NCBI RefSeq assembly: GCF_029433095.1 | Contig: NZ_JARNTX010000003.1 | Span: 372,001 to 436,000, forward strand | Origin: Hymenobacter sp. YC55 | GTDB lineage: Bacteria; Bacteroidota; Bacteroidia; Cytophagales; Hymenobacteraceae | Length of the DNA: 64,000 bases | Direction: 5' to 3' | In this document: positions 50,604-60,479 of the stretch, piece after piece | How the letters are laid out: each line of letters opens with the position of its first letter | How positions within the stretch are numbered: the first letter of the stretch is position 1 | Position numbers and translations under genes: made by a program | The notes under the pieces: model-generated | Told to the model about the DNA's origin: nothing | The model's database searches: none | What the model saw: the letters and a program-made list of their open reading frames with translations, nothing else

Positions 50604-53600
50604 TTAGAAGCCAACATTCAAACCCAGCGACAGTGACCGAAGCGTCGGGTACACATCGTAGGCGCCCCCGTACGTTTTGTAACTGTAAGGATTGTAGAAG
50701 TTGATCGGGTTGACTGCCACGAAATAGACTTTCACGCTGCTGATGTTGGCGCGGCTCACGAAGGCGGAGGGCAAGGAGTAGGAAATGGTGGCGTTGCGCA
50801 TGTTGGCCGACAGCGAGTTTCTGTACCAGAAGGCCGAGTTGCGGTCGTAGCTGTTGCTGGTGAAAGGCGCTGGATAGGCGGCGTTGGGGTTGTCAGAAGT
50901 CCAGTGGTCGGCCCAGAAATCGGGTCGGTTGGAAGTGGCCGTACCTACTTTGCGGGCCGGCCCTTCCACCAAGGCTTGGCCCCCAAACGACATGCCCATG
51001 GTCAGCTGAATAGTCAGGCCTTTGTAGCTGATGCTCGGGTTGAGGCCAACACCGTAGTGGTTGTTGGCTTTCCTGTTCAAGTACGTTTCGTCGTCCTCGG
51101 TAATCTTGCCATCGGGTGCGGTGTAGTTGCCGGACGCATCCTTGGGGCCCCGAACGTCCTCGTAATACAACATCCCTGGCTTAGGCGCGTCGCCGAACAG
51201 GGTGTACTTGCTGTTGCCTTCTATGGCCAGCCAGTTGTCTACATCTTCCTGGGTGCGGAACATGCCTAGGTACTTGTAGCCGGCCACGCCCGGGTCGCTC
51301 GAGCGGCCAGTAGGGTCGTTCCACTGCCCAATCTTACCCCGCTCCACGTCCATCCGAATCTGCTTGTCGTCGTTCCAGGAAAGGAACGTATTCACTTGGT
51401 ACGAGAAGTCGTTGTTGATTTTGTCGCCGTAGCCTACCGATAGTTCATAGCCGAAGCCATTCACGCTGGCATAGTTTTCCGAAGGCAGCGCCGCACCAAT
51501 CACTACCGGCGCGGAGGCCCTGATTTCGGTGAGCATGTTGTAGCGATGGTCGTAGAAACCGTCCACGCTAAACGAGAGGCGGTTATTCAGCAAACGAGCG
51601 TCGATACCCACGTTATACTTTTCGTTGTTGTCCCAGCGCGCCCGGCGGTTCGCCAGCGCGTTGTTGGGCGTTGCGGTTTGGGTCCGGTCGCCATTGCCGC
51701 CGAATACCGCGCCTTTGCCGATCTGGAACTGGTAATTTTCCTGCCAGTTGTAGGGTTTGGTGGCATCTCCCCCGAGCAAACCCACTGAGCCACGGAGTTT
51801 CAGGAAGTTGACGGTATTGCCTTTCGGGAAGAAGTTTTCTTCGGTAAGCACCCAGCCCGCCGACAACGATGGGAACAAACCCCAGCGGTATTCAGGGGCA
51901 AAGTTGGTGGAGCCGTCGTAGCGCAGGGCTAGCTCGGCAAAGTACTTGTTGGCGAAGTTATAATTGATCCGGCCGGCGTAGGAGAGGATGCCTGATTCTC
52001 TTTCGGTTTCCTCGACCACCAGATCACCCGTTGCAAAGCGGATGTTGTCGAGGCCCCCCGGAATGATACCGGTTTTGGAGCTTTTGGCTTCGTCGTAGTG
52101 CGTTTCAGCTTGTTCGAAGAAAGCCAACGCCGACACGTGGTGCCGACCAAACTGCTGATCGTAGTTCAAATACCCGTTGAACTGGTACGAATCCGTATAA
52201 GTCGGGGTCAGCAGGATGATGTCGCCGTTTCGGATGTTGCGCTGCTGCACCACATCACCCCCCGGAATGTGCCGATGCTCGCCTTGGCCCCTGTATTCGG
52301 TTACTAGGTAGCTAGTACCGAAATTCTTGCCGAAGTTGTTGTCGAGAATGCGGCTATAGAGCACCCGGGCCTTCAGGCCTTTCAGAAAAGGAAGTTCGTA
52401 GTCAACGTTGGCCGTCAGGTTCAGGCCGGTATTGCGCTGCGAAGCATAGTTGCCCGACTTCTGCACCTCAAAGAAGTGCGTAGCATCGATGGTATTCGAG
52501 TTGCTGTTTCCGGGCGTGGTGTAGGCCGGGTTGCCATCCACATAAAAAGCCTGATACTGGGGCGTCCAGAGCAACGACCTCATGTCGTTGTCTGGGCTCT
52601 CCGAGCCCTGTTTGAAGTAGTACGTGCTCCGCTTGAATATATCGCCGCTCAGCGAGAGACCCGCCTTCAGGCCAGTAGCTACGGTCACGTCGGTGCTGGC
52701 CCGGAACGTCCACTTGTCGGAATTGATGTTGTCGAAGTTGCCGTTCTGCTTGTTGTACGTCACGCTGGCGAAGTACGTAGCCCGGTCACTGCCGCCGCTT
52801 ACGTTCAGCGCGTTGCGCGTGACGATAGATGGTTTCCACGCCTCCTTCAGCCAATTGGTGCCATTATTGGCGAAGTATTCCAACTCATCGGGCGTATAAA
52901 TGGCATTGTCGGTGGCGGGGAGGCCCCGGTAAAAGTTATAGTCGTTGAGGTAAGTGGCTTGCTCTAAGCCGCTCATCATACTCGGCAGGCGCACCGCATC
53001 CGACATGCCCACCGAGCCGCTGTAGGAGAACTTGGCCGGGCCCGCTTTGCCCCGCTTGGTGGCTACCACCACCACGCCCTGGTTGGAGCGGGCCCCGTAG
53101 ATAGCGGCGGCAGCATCCTTCAGCACCGAAATGGCTTCCACCTCCGACTGGTCGAGCAGGTTGAAGTCTTCCTCACTGCGGACCACGTTGTCAATCACGA
53201 AGAGTGGCCGGAGTGTACCACCATCTTTGGAGAGGTTCACAGGGTTACGAACCGTAATCTGGCCTTTCTCGCCGGGCCGGGCCGTGCCGCCGCTCACGCC
53301 TACGCCCGGCTGTTGTCCCGCTATGGCCGTGGAAAGGCTACCGACTGGCAACTCTTCAATGGCCTTCATGTCCACGGTAGCCACCGCGCCGGTCAGGCTC
53401 ACTCTGGACTGCGTACCGTAGCCCACTACCACTACCTCGTCGAGGGCCGCCGCGTCGTCCACTAGCACAATGTCGAGTGAAGTGCGGCCGTCCACCCGTA
53501 TTTCCTGCTTTTTGAAGCCAATAGAGCTGAAAACCAGCGTTTCGTTGCCGTTGGGCACGTTGAGGCGGAATACGCCTTTGGCATCGGTGGCGGTGCCGGT

Positions 53601-53837
53601 GGTAGTCCCTTTTATCACCACGCTCACGCCCGGAATACCTTCACCCTTGGCATCGCGCACCGTGCCCGTGAGGTTCATGAAGGCCTCGGAAGCGGCGGGG
53701 TGCGGAGCACTCGTAGCAGAACTAGCCGTGGCATTAGCTACGCCGGCACTCAGTAGAAAACCAGCTAATAAGGCGCAGGCCGCTTGCTGATTAGGGCTGA
53801 GCGGGCGGGTGGGAAGTTGGGGTACGAAACGGGTCAT
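50604..53837 (-). CDS. SusC/RagA-family TonB-linked outer membrane transporter
   Basis: A 1,077-residue TonB-dependent transporter. Signal peptide, then the carboxypeptidase-D-like domain TGTVRDAKGEGIPGVSVVIKG, the TonB-box-like DEVVVVGYGTQ, a plug with PLFVIDNVV and VEAISVLKDAAAAIYGARSNQGV, and a long barrel ending GLNVGF. Start at the ATG at 53837; the longer open frame overlaps the DUF3826 gene and is not protein-like. It would import oligosaccharides released by the pectate lyase and its partners encoded just upstream. Confidence 0.95.
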   Translation of the reverse strand: MTRFVPQLPTRPLSPNQQAACALLAGFLLSAGVANATASSATSAPHPAASEAFMNLTGTVRDAKGEGIPGVSVVIKGTTTGTATDAKGVFRLNVPNGNETLVFSSIGFKKQEIRVDGRTSLDIVLVDDAAALDEVVVVGYGTQSRVSLTGAVATVDMKAIEELPVGSLSTAIAGQQPGVGVSGGTARPGEKGQITVRNPVNLSKDGGTLRPLFVIDNVVRSEEDFNLLDQSEVEAISVLKDAAAAIYGARSNQGVVVVATKRGKAGPAKFSYSGSVGMSDAVRLPSMMSGLEQATYLNDYNFYRGLPATDNAIYTPDELEYFANNGTNWLKEAWKPSIVTRNALNVSGGSDRATYFASVTYNKQNGNFDNINSDKWTFRASTDVTVATGLKAGLSLSGDIFKRSTYYFKQGSESPDNDMRSLLWTPQYQAFYVDGNPAYTTPGNSNSNTIDATHFFEVQKSGNYASQRNTGLNLTANVDYELPFLKGLKARVLYSRILDNNFGKNFGTSYLVTEYRGQGEHRHIPGGDVVQQRNIRNGDIILLTPTYTDSYQFNGYLNYDQQFGRHHVSALAFFEQAETHYDEAKSSKTGIIPGGLDNIRFATGDLVVEETERESGILSYAGRINYNFANKYFAELALRYDGSTNFAPEYRWGLFPSLSAGWVLTEENFFPKGNTVNFLKLRGSVGLLGGDATKPYNWQENYQFQIGKGAVFGGNGDRTQTATPNNALANRRARWDNNEKYNVGIDARLLNNRLSFSVDGFYDHRYNMLTEIRASAPVVIGAALPSENYASVNGFGYELSVGYGDKINNDFSYQVNTFLSWNDDKQIRMDVERGKIGQWNDPTGRSSDPGVAGYKYLGMFRTQEDVDNWLAIEGNSKYTLFGDAPKPGMLYYEDVRGPKDASGNYTAPDGKITEDDETYLNRKANNHYGVGLNPSISYKGLTIQLTMGMSFGGQALVEGPARKVGTATSNRPDFWADHWTSDNPNAAYPAPFTSNSYDRNSAFWYRNSLSANMRNATISYSLPSAFVSRANISSVKVYFVAVNPINFYNPYSYKTYGGAYDVYPTLRSLSLGLNVGF

Positions 53838-53878
53838 AGCAGCTGATTTATGAGAAACACATGCTCTGGAATGCTTGC

Positions 53879-54550
53879 TTACTTGCTGCCCTCGGCCGCA
53901 CGGCGGGCTTGCCAGTCTTTGCCGGCCTGGTTCATGTCGATGCCCGCCGCCGACAGGTAGTTGTTGATTTTGCCTTTGTATTTGCCGAACCACGCGTGTT
54001 TCTTCTCCGACGTGCTGGCGTCCATGGCGTGCTCGCGGGCTTCGAGGAGCCACGCCAGCATCTGAGCTTTTTGGGCTTCGGTCAGGTTGGGCAGCATCTC
54101 GTTGTAAGCGCGCATGGTGTTGGGCGCCACGTTGTAGGTCATGCCGTCTTTCACCTGTCCGATTTGGGCGGTTGTCAGGTGGCGGCCGAGCTTTTTCAAG
54201 TATTGCGCGTGCAGCTTGTCTAGCGCGGCGGTGGTTTCGGTTTCCACCTTAGTTGCTTCCGCTTTGGTGGCCTCGTCTTGGGGCTTGGCTTTGAGGGCGG
54301 CCAGCTGCGTTTTTTGCTTTTCATGGATGTCGTTGAGCTGCCGGTATTGGTTGGCAATGACATCCCGCACTTGCACGGAAGTTTTCGGGTTCAACTCACC
54401 GAGGGTAGCTACAATCTTGCTGGCTCGCTCGGTGATGGTCCGGGTATAAGCGGCTTCCTTGGTTTCGGCCGGCGGGGCTGTCTGCGCCGAAGCAAGACAA
54501 GCGCTGGATAACAAGCCGGCCAGCAGTAGACTGCTTAATGAATTCTTCAT
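53879..54550 (-). CDS. exported DUF3826-family protein
   Basis: A 223-residue secreted protein: signal peptide ending SSACLASAQ, then a helix-rich body with KEAAYTRTITERASKIVATLGEL, YLKKLGRHLTTAQIGQVKDGMTYNVAPNTMRAY and EAREHAMDASTSEKKHAWFGKYKGKINNYLSAAGID. DUF3826 proteins recur in Bacteroidota pectin utilisation loci and have no known activity. A coiled-coil stretch (QLAALKAKPQDEATKAEATKVE) lies in the middle. Confidence 0.85.
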   Translation of the reverse strand: MKNSLSSLLLAGLLSSACLASAQTAPPAETKEAAYTRTITERASKIVATLGELNPKTSVQVRDVIANQYRQLNDIHEKQKTQLAALKAKPQDEATKAEATKVETETTAALDKLHAQYLKKLGRHLTTAQIGQVKDGMTYNVAPNTMRAYNEMLPNLTEAQKAQMLAWLLEAREHAMDASTSEKKHAWFGKYKGKINNYLSAAGIDMNQAGKDWQARRAAEGSK

Positions 54551-54816
54551 AATGACGTGTAACTTCAGTGCAGCAGCAAGTTACATGTACAGTAGGGGGG
54601 CTATATACAGGTTTTAGCCAACTTGTTGTAGGATATTACCATATACGATAAGGGCATTTTACAACTCCTAGGCAATCGACTACGTAAAGCCTCGCCACTC
54701 TACCTTTTAGCCTGATAAGAAAGAAGGCAAAGGCCTAGAAATCAGTCGTTATAGCAAATAAACGACCTACCTATTCTGCTATTTACTTCGGCACTCAGGC
54801 AGGTGAAGCAGCCAGC

Positions 54817-55719
54817 TTAACCGGCCTGGAAAATAGACTTCAGATAAGTGGTATTGGCGCCGAAATTCTTCTTCACGTTGCGGGCGTCGTTGGCATCGCG
54901 CGAGCGTTCAATCACCAGCCAACCTTCCCAATTCATCTCGGCCAGTGTCTGCTTGACGCGCTTCATATCAAGGCGGGTGTTGTTTTGCAGCCACACGCCA
55001 TCTTCGTCGGTGCAGTGTAGTTGGCAGATGCGCTTGCGGCCCAAGATTTTAAGCTCTTGGTGTAAGTCGCGCCCTTCCTTGAGCGGGTTCGAGAAGTTGA
55101 AGTAGATCTGGATGTGCTTGGAATTGATTTCACGCAGCAATTCCACTTCGCCCGTGGCATCGAGCGCCGTTTCGATGCCCACCACGACGCCCGCTTTCTG
55201 CGCCATGCGACCCACTATTTTCAGCCGCTCCACAATAGCCGGGCGCAGTTCGGGGTTTTTCGCCAAGTCGCCCTGCGTGCCGAGGGGCAGAAACGCCACC
55301 TTCACGTTCATGGCCTTCATCGTGTCGAGGCAGTCTTGCACCATGCGCTGGTAGGTGGGACGGGTGGCAAACGATTGGGCGTAGAAGCCCGTCATGGCCA
55401 ACGAGCAAATTTCTAGGTTCAACTCGCGCGCTTTGTCGAGGAACTGCTGCCGGATTTCTGGCTTAGCGAGTTGGCTGTCAAAGGTTTCGCGCTGGCCGAG
55501 GCCGCCCATATCCACTTCCACGCCATCGGCCCCGATGTCTTTGGTGAGTTGCAAGGCGCCTAGTTTCTGCCGCTTGAGAATCATCAAGTCAACCACGGCA
55601 ATCTTGTAGGACAGCTTCTTGCTCCGGGCCACTGCCCCCGACCACGGCAGGAATAGCTTCGCGGTTAGCAAGGCGCTTGCTGTAAGAAAAGCACGACGGG
55701 TAAGTTCGTTTTGGGGCAT
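54817..55719 (-). CDS. exported sugar phosphate isomerase/epimerase-like TIM barrel
   Basis: A 300-residue TIM-barrel protein with a Tat-like N-terminus (LTRRAFLTASALLTAKLFL), suggesting export in folded form. The barrel carries GADGVEVDMGG, GVVVGIETALDATGEVELL, LHCTDEDGVW and EMNWEGWLVIERS, the metal-ligand pattern of xylose-isomerase-like proteins. An exported member in a polysaccharide locus may act on a free sugar or sugar acid released in the periplasm. It precedes DUF3826 by a 266-base gap with no recognisable gene. Confidence 0.82.
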   Translation of the reverse strand: MPQNELTRRAFLTASALLTAKLFLPWSGAVARSKKLSYKIAVVDLMILKRQKLGALQLTKDIGADGVEVDMGGLGQRETFDSQLAKPEIRQQFLDKARELNLEICSLAMTGFYAQSFATRPTYQRMVQDCLDTMKAMNVKVAFLPLGTQGDLAKNPELRPAIVERLKIVGRMAQKAGVVVGIETALDATGEVELLREINSKHIQIYFNFSNPLKEGRDLHQELKILGRKRICQLHCTDEDGVWLQNNTRLDMKRVKQTLAEMNWEGWLVIERSRDANDARNVKKNFGANTTYLKSIFQAG

Positions 55720-55734
55720 AACCTGCGCGGTTAG

Positions 55735-57177
55735 TTAGTGAACACTGACCTTAACTTCGGGCTTGTCGGTGCGGAACGGCCGGGCCGGAAGCCCCGAACT
55801 GGAAAACAGATTCGGCTGTGCGGCTTCGTGCCAGCCGAAGCGCACGGCTTTGGGCTCGGTTACGCCGGAGGCGGAAACCAGTACAGTTTTGCCTTTGATG
55901 CGCGCTTGCGCCGGCACGAACACCCCATCGGCTCCGGCCACCTCAAAGTCGGTAAGCGGCTTATTGTCTTTGCTGACCAAGCGGCCCCCGAGTGGCTTGA
56001 ACGAGATAGTTGCCACCTTGCCTTTCACCGTCAGGGCATTGAATACCGGCCCCGATGCTTCCACATCTTTTCGGGCGTAGGTGGAAGCTAGGGCCACTAA
56101 GGTCAATCGCCGCCCGATTTCCCACTTGAACGGCGGGTGAATGTCATCGAGCTTGGTAGCCAGGTCGGTGGTGACAATCATACCGGTGTGCGGCAGTTGC
56201 AGTACGGCTTCCTGCGCCTCACGGAATTTGGGCAGCGTTTCGCGGTTGAGGGGTACCTTGGTGTCCTTGGACTCCGAATACTTGAAGGGCGCCAGCTGCA
56301 CGTAATAGAAGGGCAGGGCCGGATCTTGCCACGCCGCACGCCAGCTTTCGATTAGCGTCTTCATTTTGTGGGTGTAGGTGCTGGTTTCGGCCAGAAAACA
56401 GTTGCTTTCGCCCTGGTACCACAAAAAGCCGCGCACCGCAAACGGCACTAAGGGTCGTATCATGGGCTCGTAGAATTTGCCGGGGTCACCATCCACCTTT
56501 TGGGTGGCATAGTACGGGTCGAGTGCAAAGGCTTCTTCGGAAATCCAAGGCTCGATGCGGCTGCCGGGAATGGCAGAGGAAATTATACCAATCGGCACTT
56601 TCAGGTGGTCATGCAGCTCTTTAGCAAAGAAGTAGGCCGGCGCCGAAAACGACCGGAGCGCCGAATCTTGCGCGATACTCCAGCCGCGGTGCAACGAGTC
56701 GGGCTTCACTAGCTCCTTGCGGTTCACCAGAAAAATGCGAATCAGGGGGGTATGAGCGCGCTCCAACTCCTTCAGCGGACTAGCATCTTCAGTGGCCGGA
56801 ATCGTTGCCTTGCTGTTCTTGCGCATGGTGTACTCCATGTTCGACTGCCCCGAAGCCAGCCACACTTCGCCCACCAGAATATCGCGCAGCCGGATGGTGT
56901 TCTGGCCAGTAATCACCAGTTCCGCAGGTTTTGCCGAAGCAGTTAGCGGCTGCAATGTCACCTGCCACTTGCCCGCCGCATCGGCGGTAGTACGCTGCTG
57001 CTGACCGGCGAACGTTACCGTCACAACCTCATGGGGGGTGGCCGTACCCCAAACAGGCAGCGGTTTGTTGCGCTGCAATACCATATTATGGCCTAATACC
57101 CGCGGCAGCACCACATCAGCGTGTGCTGGTGCGGCTACTCCAAGTATTGTCAGCAAGCCAAGTAACTGTGTTTTCAT
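55735..57177 (-). CDS. sialate O-acetylesterase-like (SASA) carbohydrate esterase
   Basis: A 480-residue exported esterase: signal peptide ending AAPAHA, an N-terminal beta domain (VLGHNMVLQRNKPLPVWGTATP), then the SGNH catalytic domain with the nucleophile Ser in WLASGQSNMEY, GESNC and a late DIHPP with the Asp and His. Homologues remove acetyl groups from sugars; in a pectin locus the substrate is likely acetylated galacturonan or rhamnogalacturonan. It ends 15 bases before the isomerase start and is followed closely by DUF6298 upstream. Confidence 0.9.
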   Translation of the reverse strand: MKTQLLGLLTILGVAAPAHADVVLPRVLGHNMVLQRNKPLPVWGTATPHEVVTVTFAGQQQRTTADAAGKWQVTLQPLTASAKPAELVITGQNTIRLRDILVGEVWLASGQSNMEYTMRKNSKATIPATEDASPLKELERAHTPLIRIFLVNRKELVKPDSLHRGWSIAQDSALRSFSAPAYFFAKELHDHLKVPIGIISSAIPGSRIEPWISEEAFALDPYYATQKVDGDPGKFYEPMIRPLVPFAVRGFLWYQGESNCFLAETSTYTHKMKTLIESWRAAWQDPALPFYYVQLAPFKYSESKDTKVPLNRETLPKFREAQEAVLQLPHTGMIVTTDLATKLDDIHPPFKWEIGRRLTLVALASTYARKDVEASGPVFNALTVKGKVATISFKPLGGRLVSKDNKPLTDFEVAGADGVFVPAQARIKGKTVLVSASGVTEPKAVRFGWHEAAQPNLFSSSGLPARPFRTDKPEVKVSVH

Positions 57178-57179
57178 GG

Positions 57180-60100
57180 TTATTTCTTAACTAACCATAC
57201 CACGTTGGCACCAACTGATTGGCCGCTCAGCGTCACTGTTTGGCCACCTTTCACCGTTTCTTTTGAGGCAGTGACCTGACCCGTTTTCGGGTTGATATGA
57301 CGAACAGCAAATGTGCCTTTTACCGCCGATAGATCTAGCTGCACCGGCGCTGCACTTTCGCGGTACACCAAAAAGCCGGTTTTGTTGTCGCTCATCAGCC
57401 ACTGGCCGGCCGGCTGGCCGCTTAGCTCCACGGGTGCCATGCCGGCTACGGCCGCCGCAAAGCGCGCATCCGAAACCTGCGGCACCGACGCCAACGACCC
57501 ACCCGCGAGCAGTACCGCCCACCCGAATGCATCATAGCTGTCGGCGGAGTAGAGCACGGCTTTGTCGGGGAATTGCTTGCGGTATTCGCGCACGGCCCGG
57601 TACACTTGCTCGAACGAACTGCGCTTGGGCTTAAGCAAACGGGCGTGCTGACGCGGCGCTAAATTCTGGCCGCCGGCTGGCGCGTACGTGGTGCCGTCGG
57701 CTTGGTAGTGCCAGTGGTTGATGTCGATGACGTCAACCACGGCGGCCCGGGCGGGGTCGGCCAGAATGGCGTCTTGCACGTCTTTGGTGGTACTCAGGGC
57801 AATGGTGGCCGCTTGGCCGGTTTCCGTTTCCCACTCTTTGATGGTATCCAGCCAGAACTGCACGAACGCCAGCGGACCCGTAAACTCGGCCCCAATCAAG
57901 TGAATCACGCCGGACTTGCCCACGAAGTTGTTGAGGCACTGCCGAATGTAGGCCCGGTGCAAGGGCCGCCGGGTGGCATCCGTCACGTCGTAGAACTGCT
58001 CGGCCATGAAGATGCGCTTGTCGCCGGCGTAGGGCGCGGGTTCGGGGAAGCCGGTGTTGTTGATGTTGTTGACGGGCCGCCACGGAAAGTCGGCGTAGTG
58101 GGCACCGGCTTCGATGATGTTGTGCTGGAAATAGTGCTGATTAAGCAGCACGAGGCCTTTTTGATCGGCTAGGTCGGCAAACTCGGCCAGGCGGCACCAA
58201 TACCAACGGTTGTACTTGGTAAGGTCGTAGCGACTGAGGCCGTCCCAGGCGGTACCGGTGCCGCTACGGGCGAAGGGCAATTCGTAAAACGGGGGCCATA
58301 CCTCGCCATCCATGCGCTTTACCCGCTCGTGGTCGTCGCGGCGGCGCTCGTACCACAGGCCGTAGTTGTGCGCCAAAGCCACCACGTTGGCGGCCCGCAT
58401 AGAATCCGTCAGTTCGGGTAGATCGTCGGTGAGGCCGCGGCCCGTCATGCCCGGCACGAAGCGGGTGACGTGCGGCTTGGGGTTGCGCAGCACGTAGGGC
58501 CGGGCGCTGCCGTTCCACCACGGCACTTCCTGCCGCCGACCCATCAGGAGGGCGTTGCCGCGCACTACCACCCCGCGCTCCACCTGCAGCGCCGCCGCGT
58601 ACGCAGGCTTGGCTACCGGTTTCACCTTCAGTTTGTCGATGGTGGGAGCCGTGGTTTGGGTGGGGATGGGCTGGCGGCTCGGCGCGGCCTGAATGAAGGT
58701 TAGCACGGTAGGGGCGGCCTCCGTCGATAGTTTGGTTAGCTCCTGCGCCACGGCTACCGGTGGGCTGCTGGAGGCTTCGGTGGATATCGGCAGCAGAATA
58801 GCGCGGCTGGCTACGGTGGCCCCGAGGCGGTCTTGCAACTGCGCGTAGTACAGGCTGCGGGGTTTGATGTGCTCGTTTGATTGCTCCCAATGCCCATTGC
58901 CGGCGAACTGCGCCCAGGTGCCAAAGGCCCAATTTTGCGCCGTGGGCGGCTGGTAGCAATCCACGCGGGCGGCGGTGCACTGCCAAAACACGCTGTTGGC
59001 GGCGGCCCAACCAGCTCCCTGCCCGTCTTGCTCCCGGTTGCCGAAGCGTAGCGCCTGGCCGTATTCCTTCACGATGTCAAACAGAGTGCCCGCGGCCCAG
59101 CTATCTATGCTACCGCTGAAACTGTAGGCGTCCTCGGCTTCGCACTGCACAAAGGCATTGGGGCCGGCCGCGCAGTAGCCCACCGCAAAATCGTGGTAGC
59201 CAGATTGGGCGTACAGCCGCTGAAACAGCGTTTGCTGGCCCTTGGTCATAAACGTATTGCGCCGCTCGCCCCCGATTTCCGACACGGGTTCGGTGGAAAT
59301 GCAGTCTTCTACGGTAAGGCGGCGGACGGTTTCTTGGGCTAGCACCGCCGAGCCGGCAAAACGCCGAAACGCTACCTGCCGCACCCACGCATCTTGCACG
59401 TTGTCCAGCACCACGGCCATCCAGCGGTGGTCTTCGTCTTTCGGATTGCGGGCGTCTACCGCGGATTCCAAGCGTAAATTTTCGACGCCCACCTGCGTGA
59501 GCAGCCCCGGCCAGGTAGCGCGGGCCACGGTGCCGCCGCCGTAGGTTTTGTCGAGGGCCGTGGTGATGGGCGCATCCAGCGTGAGGCTGGCGGCCTCAAT
59601 GGATACCACCTGCCGGTCCCAGAACAAGTCGCGCTGGCCGGGTTTCCAGCCCAGCGCCGACTCGCCGCCCCCGAACGATTGGGTGCCAAGCTTCTCGATC
59701 CAGGCCGCCGTGGAAGGCCGCTGCACCCGCACCCGGTCGCCCACTTTGAAGGCATTAGGAGTGGCTACCCGCATCGTGCGGGCATTGACGGGCACGTAAG
59801 CATCGGTAATAGCCTGAGCGGCTTCTAGCTTGCGGTCGTTGCGGCCAGCTATCGTTATCAGGTTGTCGCGCGAGTAGCCAGTGCCGACGATGGTGGTGCC
59901 ATCTTCGCCCATGCCGCTGCCTCGCAACACCACGCCCGAGGCCCAAATCAGCAACCGTCCTGCTACCTCGTGCTTGCCTTTACCTAGCAATACCGCCCCC
60001 CGAAATCCATCCTTGCCCAGCGGCAGCCCCGCCACGTAGTCCAGCGCTGCTTGAATCCGGACCGTGGCATCTCCCGCCTGCACCGGCACTACCACCCGGA

Positions 60101-60374
60101 TAACCACCATTGGAATGCCTTGCTCGCCGGCCCGGTAACCACAGTAGGAAAAGTCGGGCACTCGGTTGCCCAAGGAGTCCGGCGCGTATATCAACTTGCC
60201 ATCTTTATCGGTGGCAATAGGGGGTGGGGGCACCGGCTTTTTAGGCGGTTTGCCGCCTTGAGCCAATGCCGGAACAGCGCTGGTAGCTAACAGAAAGACT
60301 AGAGTAGAGAGGAAGCGTGGTAGGGGCACGGTGCGCAACGAGGTGGCGTTGGAAGAAATGCAAATGAATGTCAA
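57180..60374 (-). CDS. exported beta-helix protein with DUF6298-like C-terminus
   Basis: A large exported protein, up to 1,064 residues. After a signal peptide (VFLLATSAVPALAQ) comes a right-handed parallel beta-helix of pectate-lyase/GH28 type (~100-500) with VVLRGSGMGEDGTTIVG and RRLTVEDCISTEP. The C-terminal ~450 residues form a TIM-barrel-like DUF6298 region: GLSRYDLTKYNRWYW, QHNIIEAGAHYADFP, LIGAEFTGPLAFVQFW and DINHWHYQADG. The start is uncertain: TTG at 60374 or a GTG at 60329, which would begin right before the signal peptide. It may combine lyase-type binding with a glycosidase domain; catalytic activity is unproven. Confidence 0.75.
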   Translation of the reverse strand: MTFICISSNATSLRTVPLPRFLSTLVFLLATSAVPALAQGGKPPKKPVPPPPIATDKDGKLIYAPDSLGNRVPDFSYCGYRAGEQGIPMVVIRVVVPVQAGDATVRIQAALDYVAGLPLGKDGFRGAVLLGKGKHEVAGRLLIWASGVVLRGSGMGEDGTTIVGTGYSRDNLITIAGRNDRKLEAAQAITDAYVPVNARTMRVATPNAFKVGDRVRVQRPSTAAWIEKLGTQSFGGGESALGWKPGQRDLFWDRQVVSIEAASLTLDAPITTALDKTYGGGTVARATWPGLLTQVGVENLRLESAVDARNPKDEDHRWMAVVLDNVQDAWVRQVAFRRFAGSAVLAQETVRRLTVEDCISTEPVSEIGGERRNTFMTKGQQTLFQRLYAQSGYHDFAVGYCAAGPNAFVQCEAEDAYSFSGSIDSWAAGTLFDIVKEYGQALRFGNREQDGQGAGWAAANSVFWQCTAARVDCYQPPTAQNWAFGTWAQFAGNGHWEQSNEHIKPRSLYYAQLQDRLGATVASRAILLPISTEASSSPPVAVAQELTKLSTEAAPTVLTFIQAAPSRQPIPTQTTAPTIDKLKVKPVAKPAYAAALQVERGVVVRGNALLMGRRQEVPWWNGSARPYVLRNPKPHVTRFVPGMTGRGLTDDLPELTDSMRAANVVALAHNYGLWYERRRDDHERVKRMDGEVWPPFYELPFARSGTGTAWDGLSRYDLTKYNRWYWCRLAEFADLADQKGLVLLNQHYFQHNIIEAGAHYADFPWRPVNNINNTGFPEPAPYAGDKRIFMAEQFYDVTDATRRPLHRAYIRQCLNNFVGKSGVIHLIGAEFTGPLAFVQFWLDTIKEWETETGQAATIALSTTKDVQDAILADPARAAVVDVIDINHWHYQADGTTYAPAGGQNLAPRQHARLLKPKRSSFEQVYRAVREYRKQFPDKAVLYSADSYDAFGWAVLLAGGSLASVPQVSDARFAAAVAGMAPVELSGQPAGQWLMSDNKTGFLVYRESAAPVQLDLSAVKGTFAVRHINPKTGQVTASKETVKGGQTVTLSGQSVGANVVWLVKK

Positions 60375-60409
60375 CGCTGAAACCAGAATTGTTAAAAGAA
60401 GCTAAAACG

Positions 60410-60439
60410 CTAGCTCCCTTTTCATCTGAGGAGAGCTAG
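60410..60439 (-). terminator. weak hairpin after the pectate lyase gene
   Basis: CTAGCTC (60410-60416) and GAGCTAG (60433-60439) form a 7-bp stem with a 16-base loop, followed on the minus strand by CGTTTTAGC. It may reduce rather than stop read-through into the DUF6298 gene. Confidence 0.4.
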
Positions 60440-60479
60440 TTCTTTAACTTCTAAGTATAAAACTAGTTAATAGGCTGTG

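Noticed and set aside
53838..54053. N-terminal extension of the second SusC gene
   Set aside because: It overlaps the DUF3826 gene; a normal signal peptide starts shortly after the ATG at 53837.
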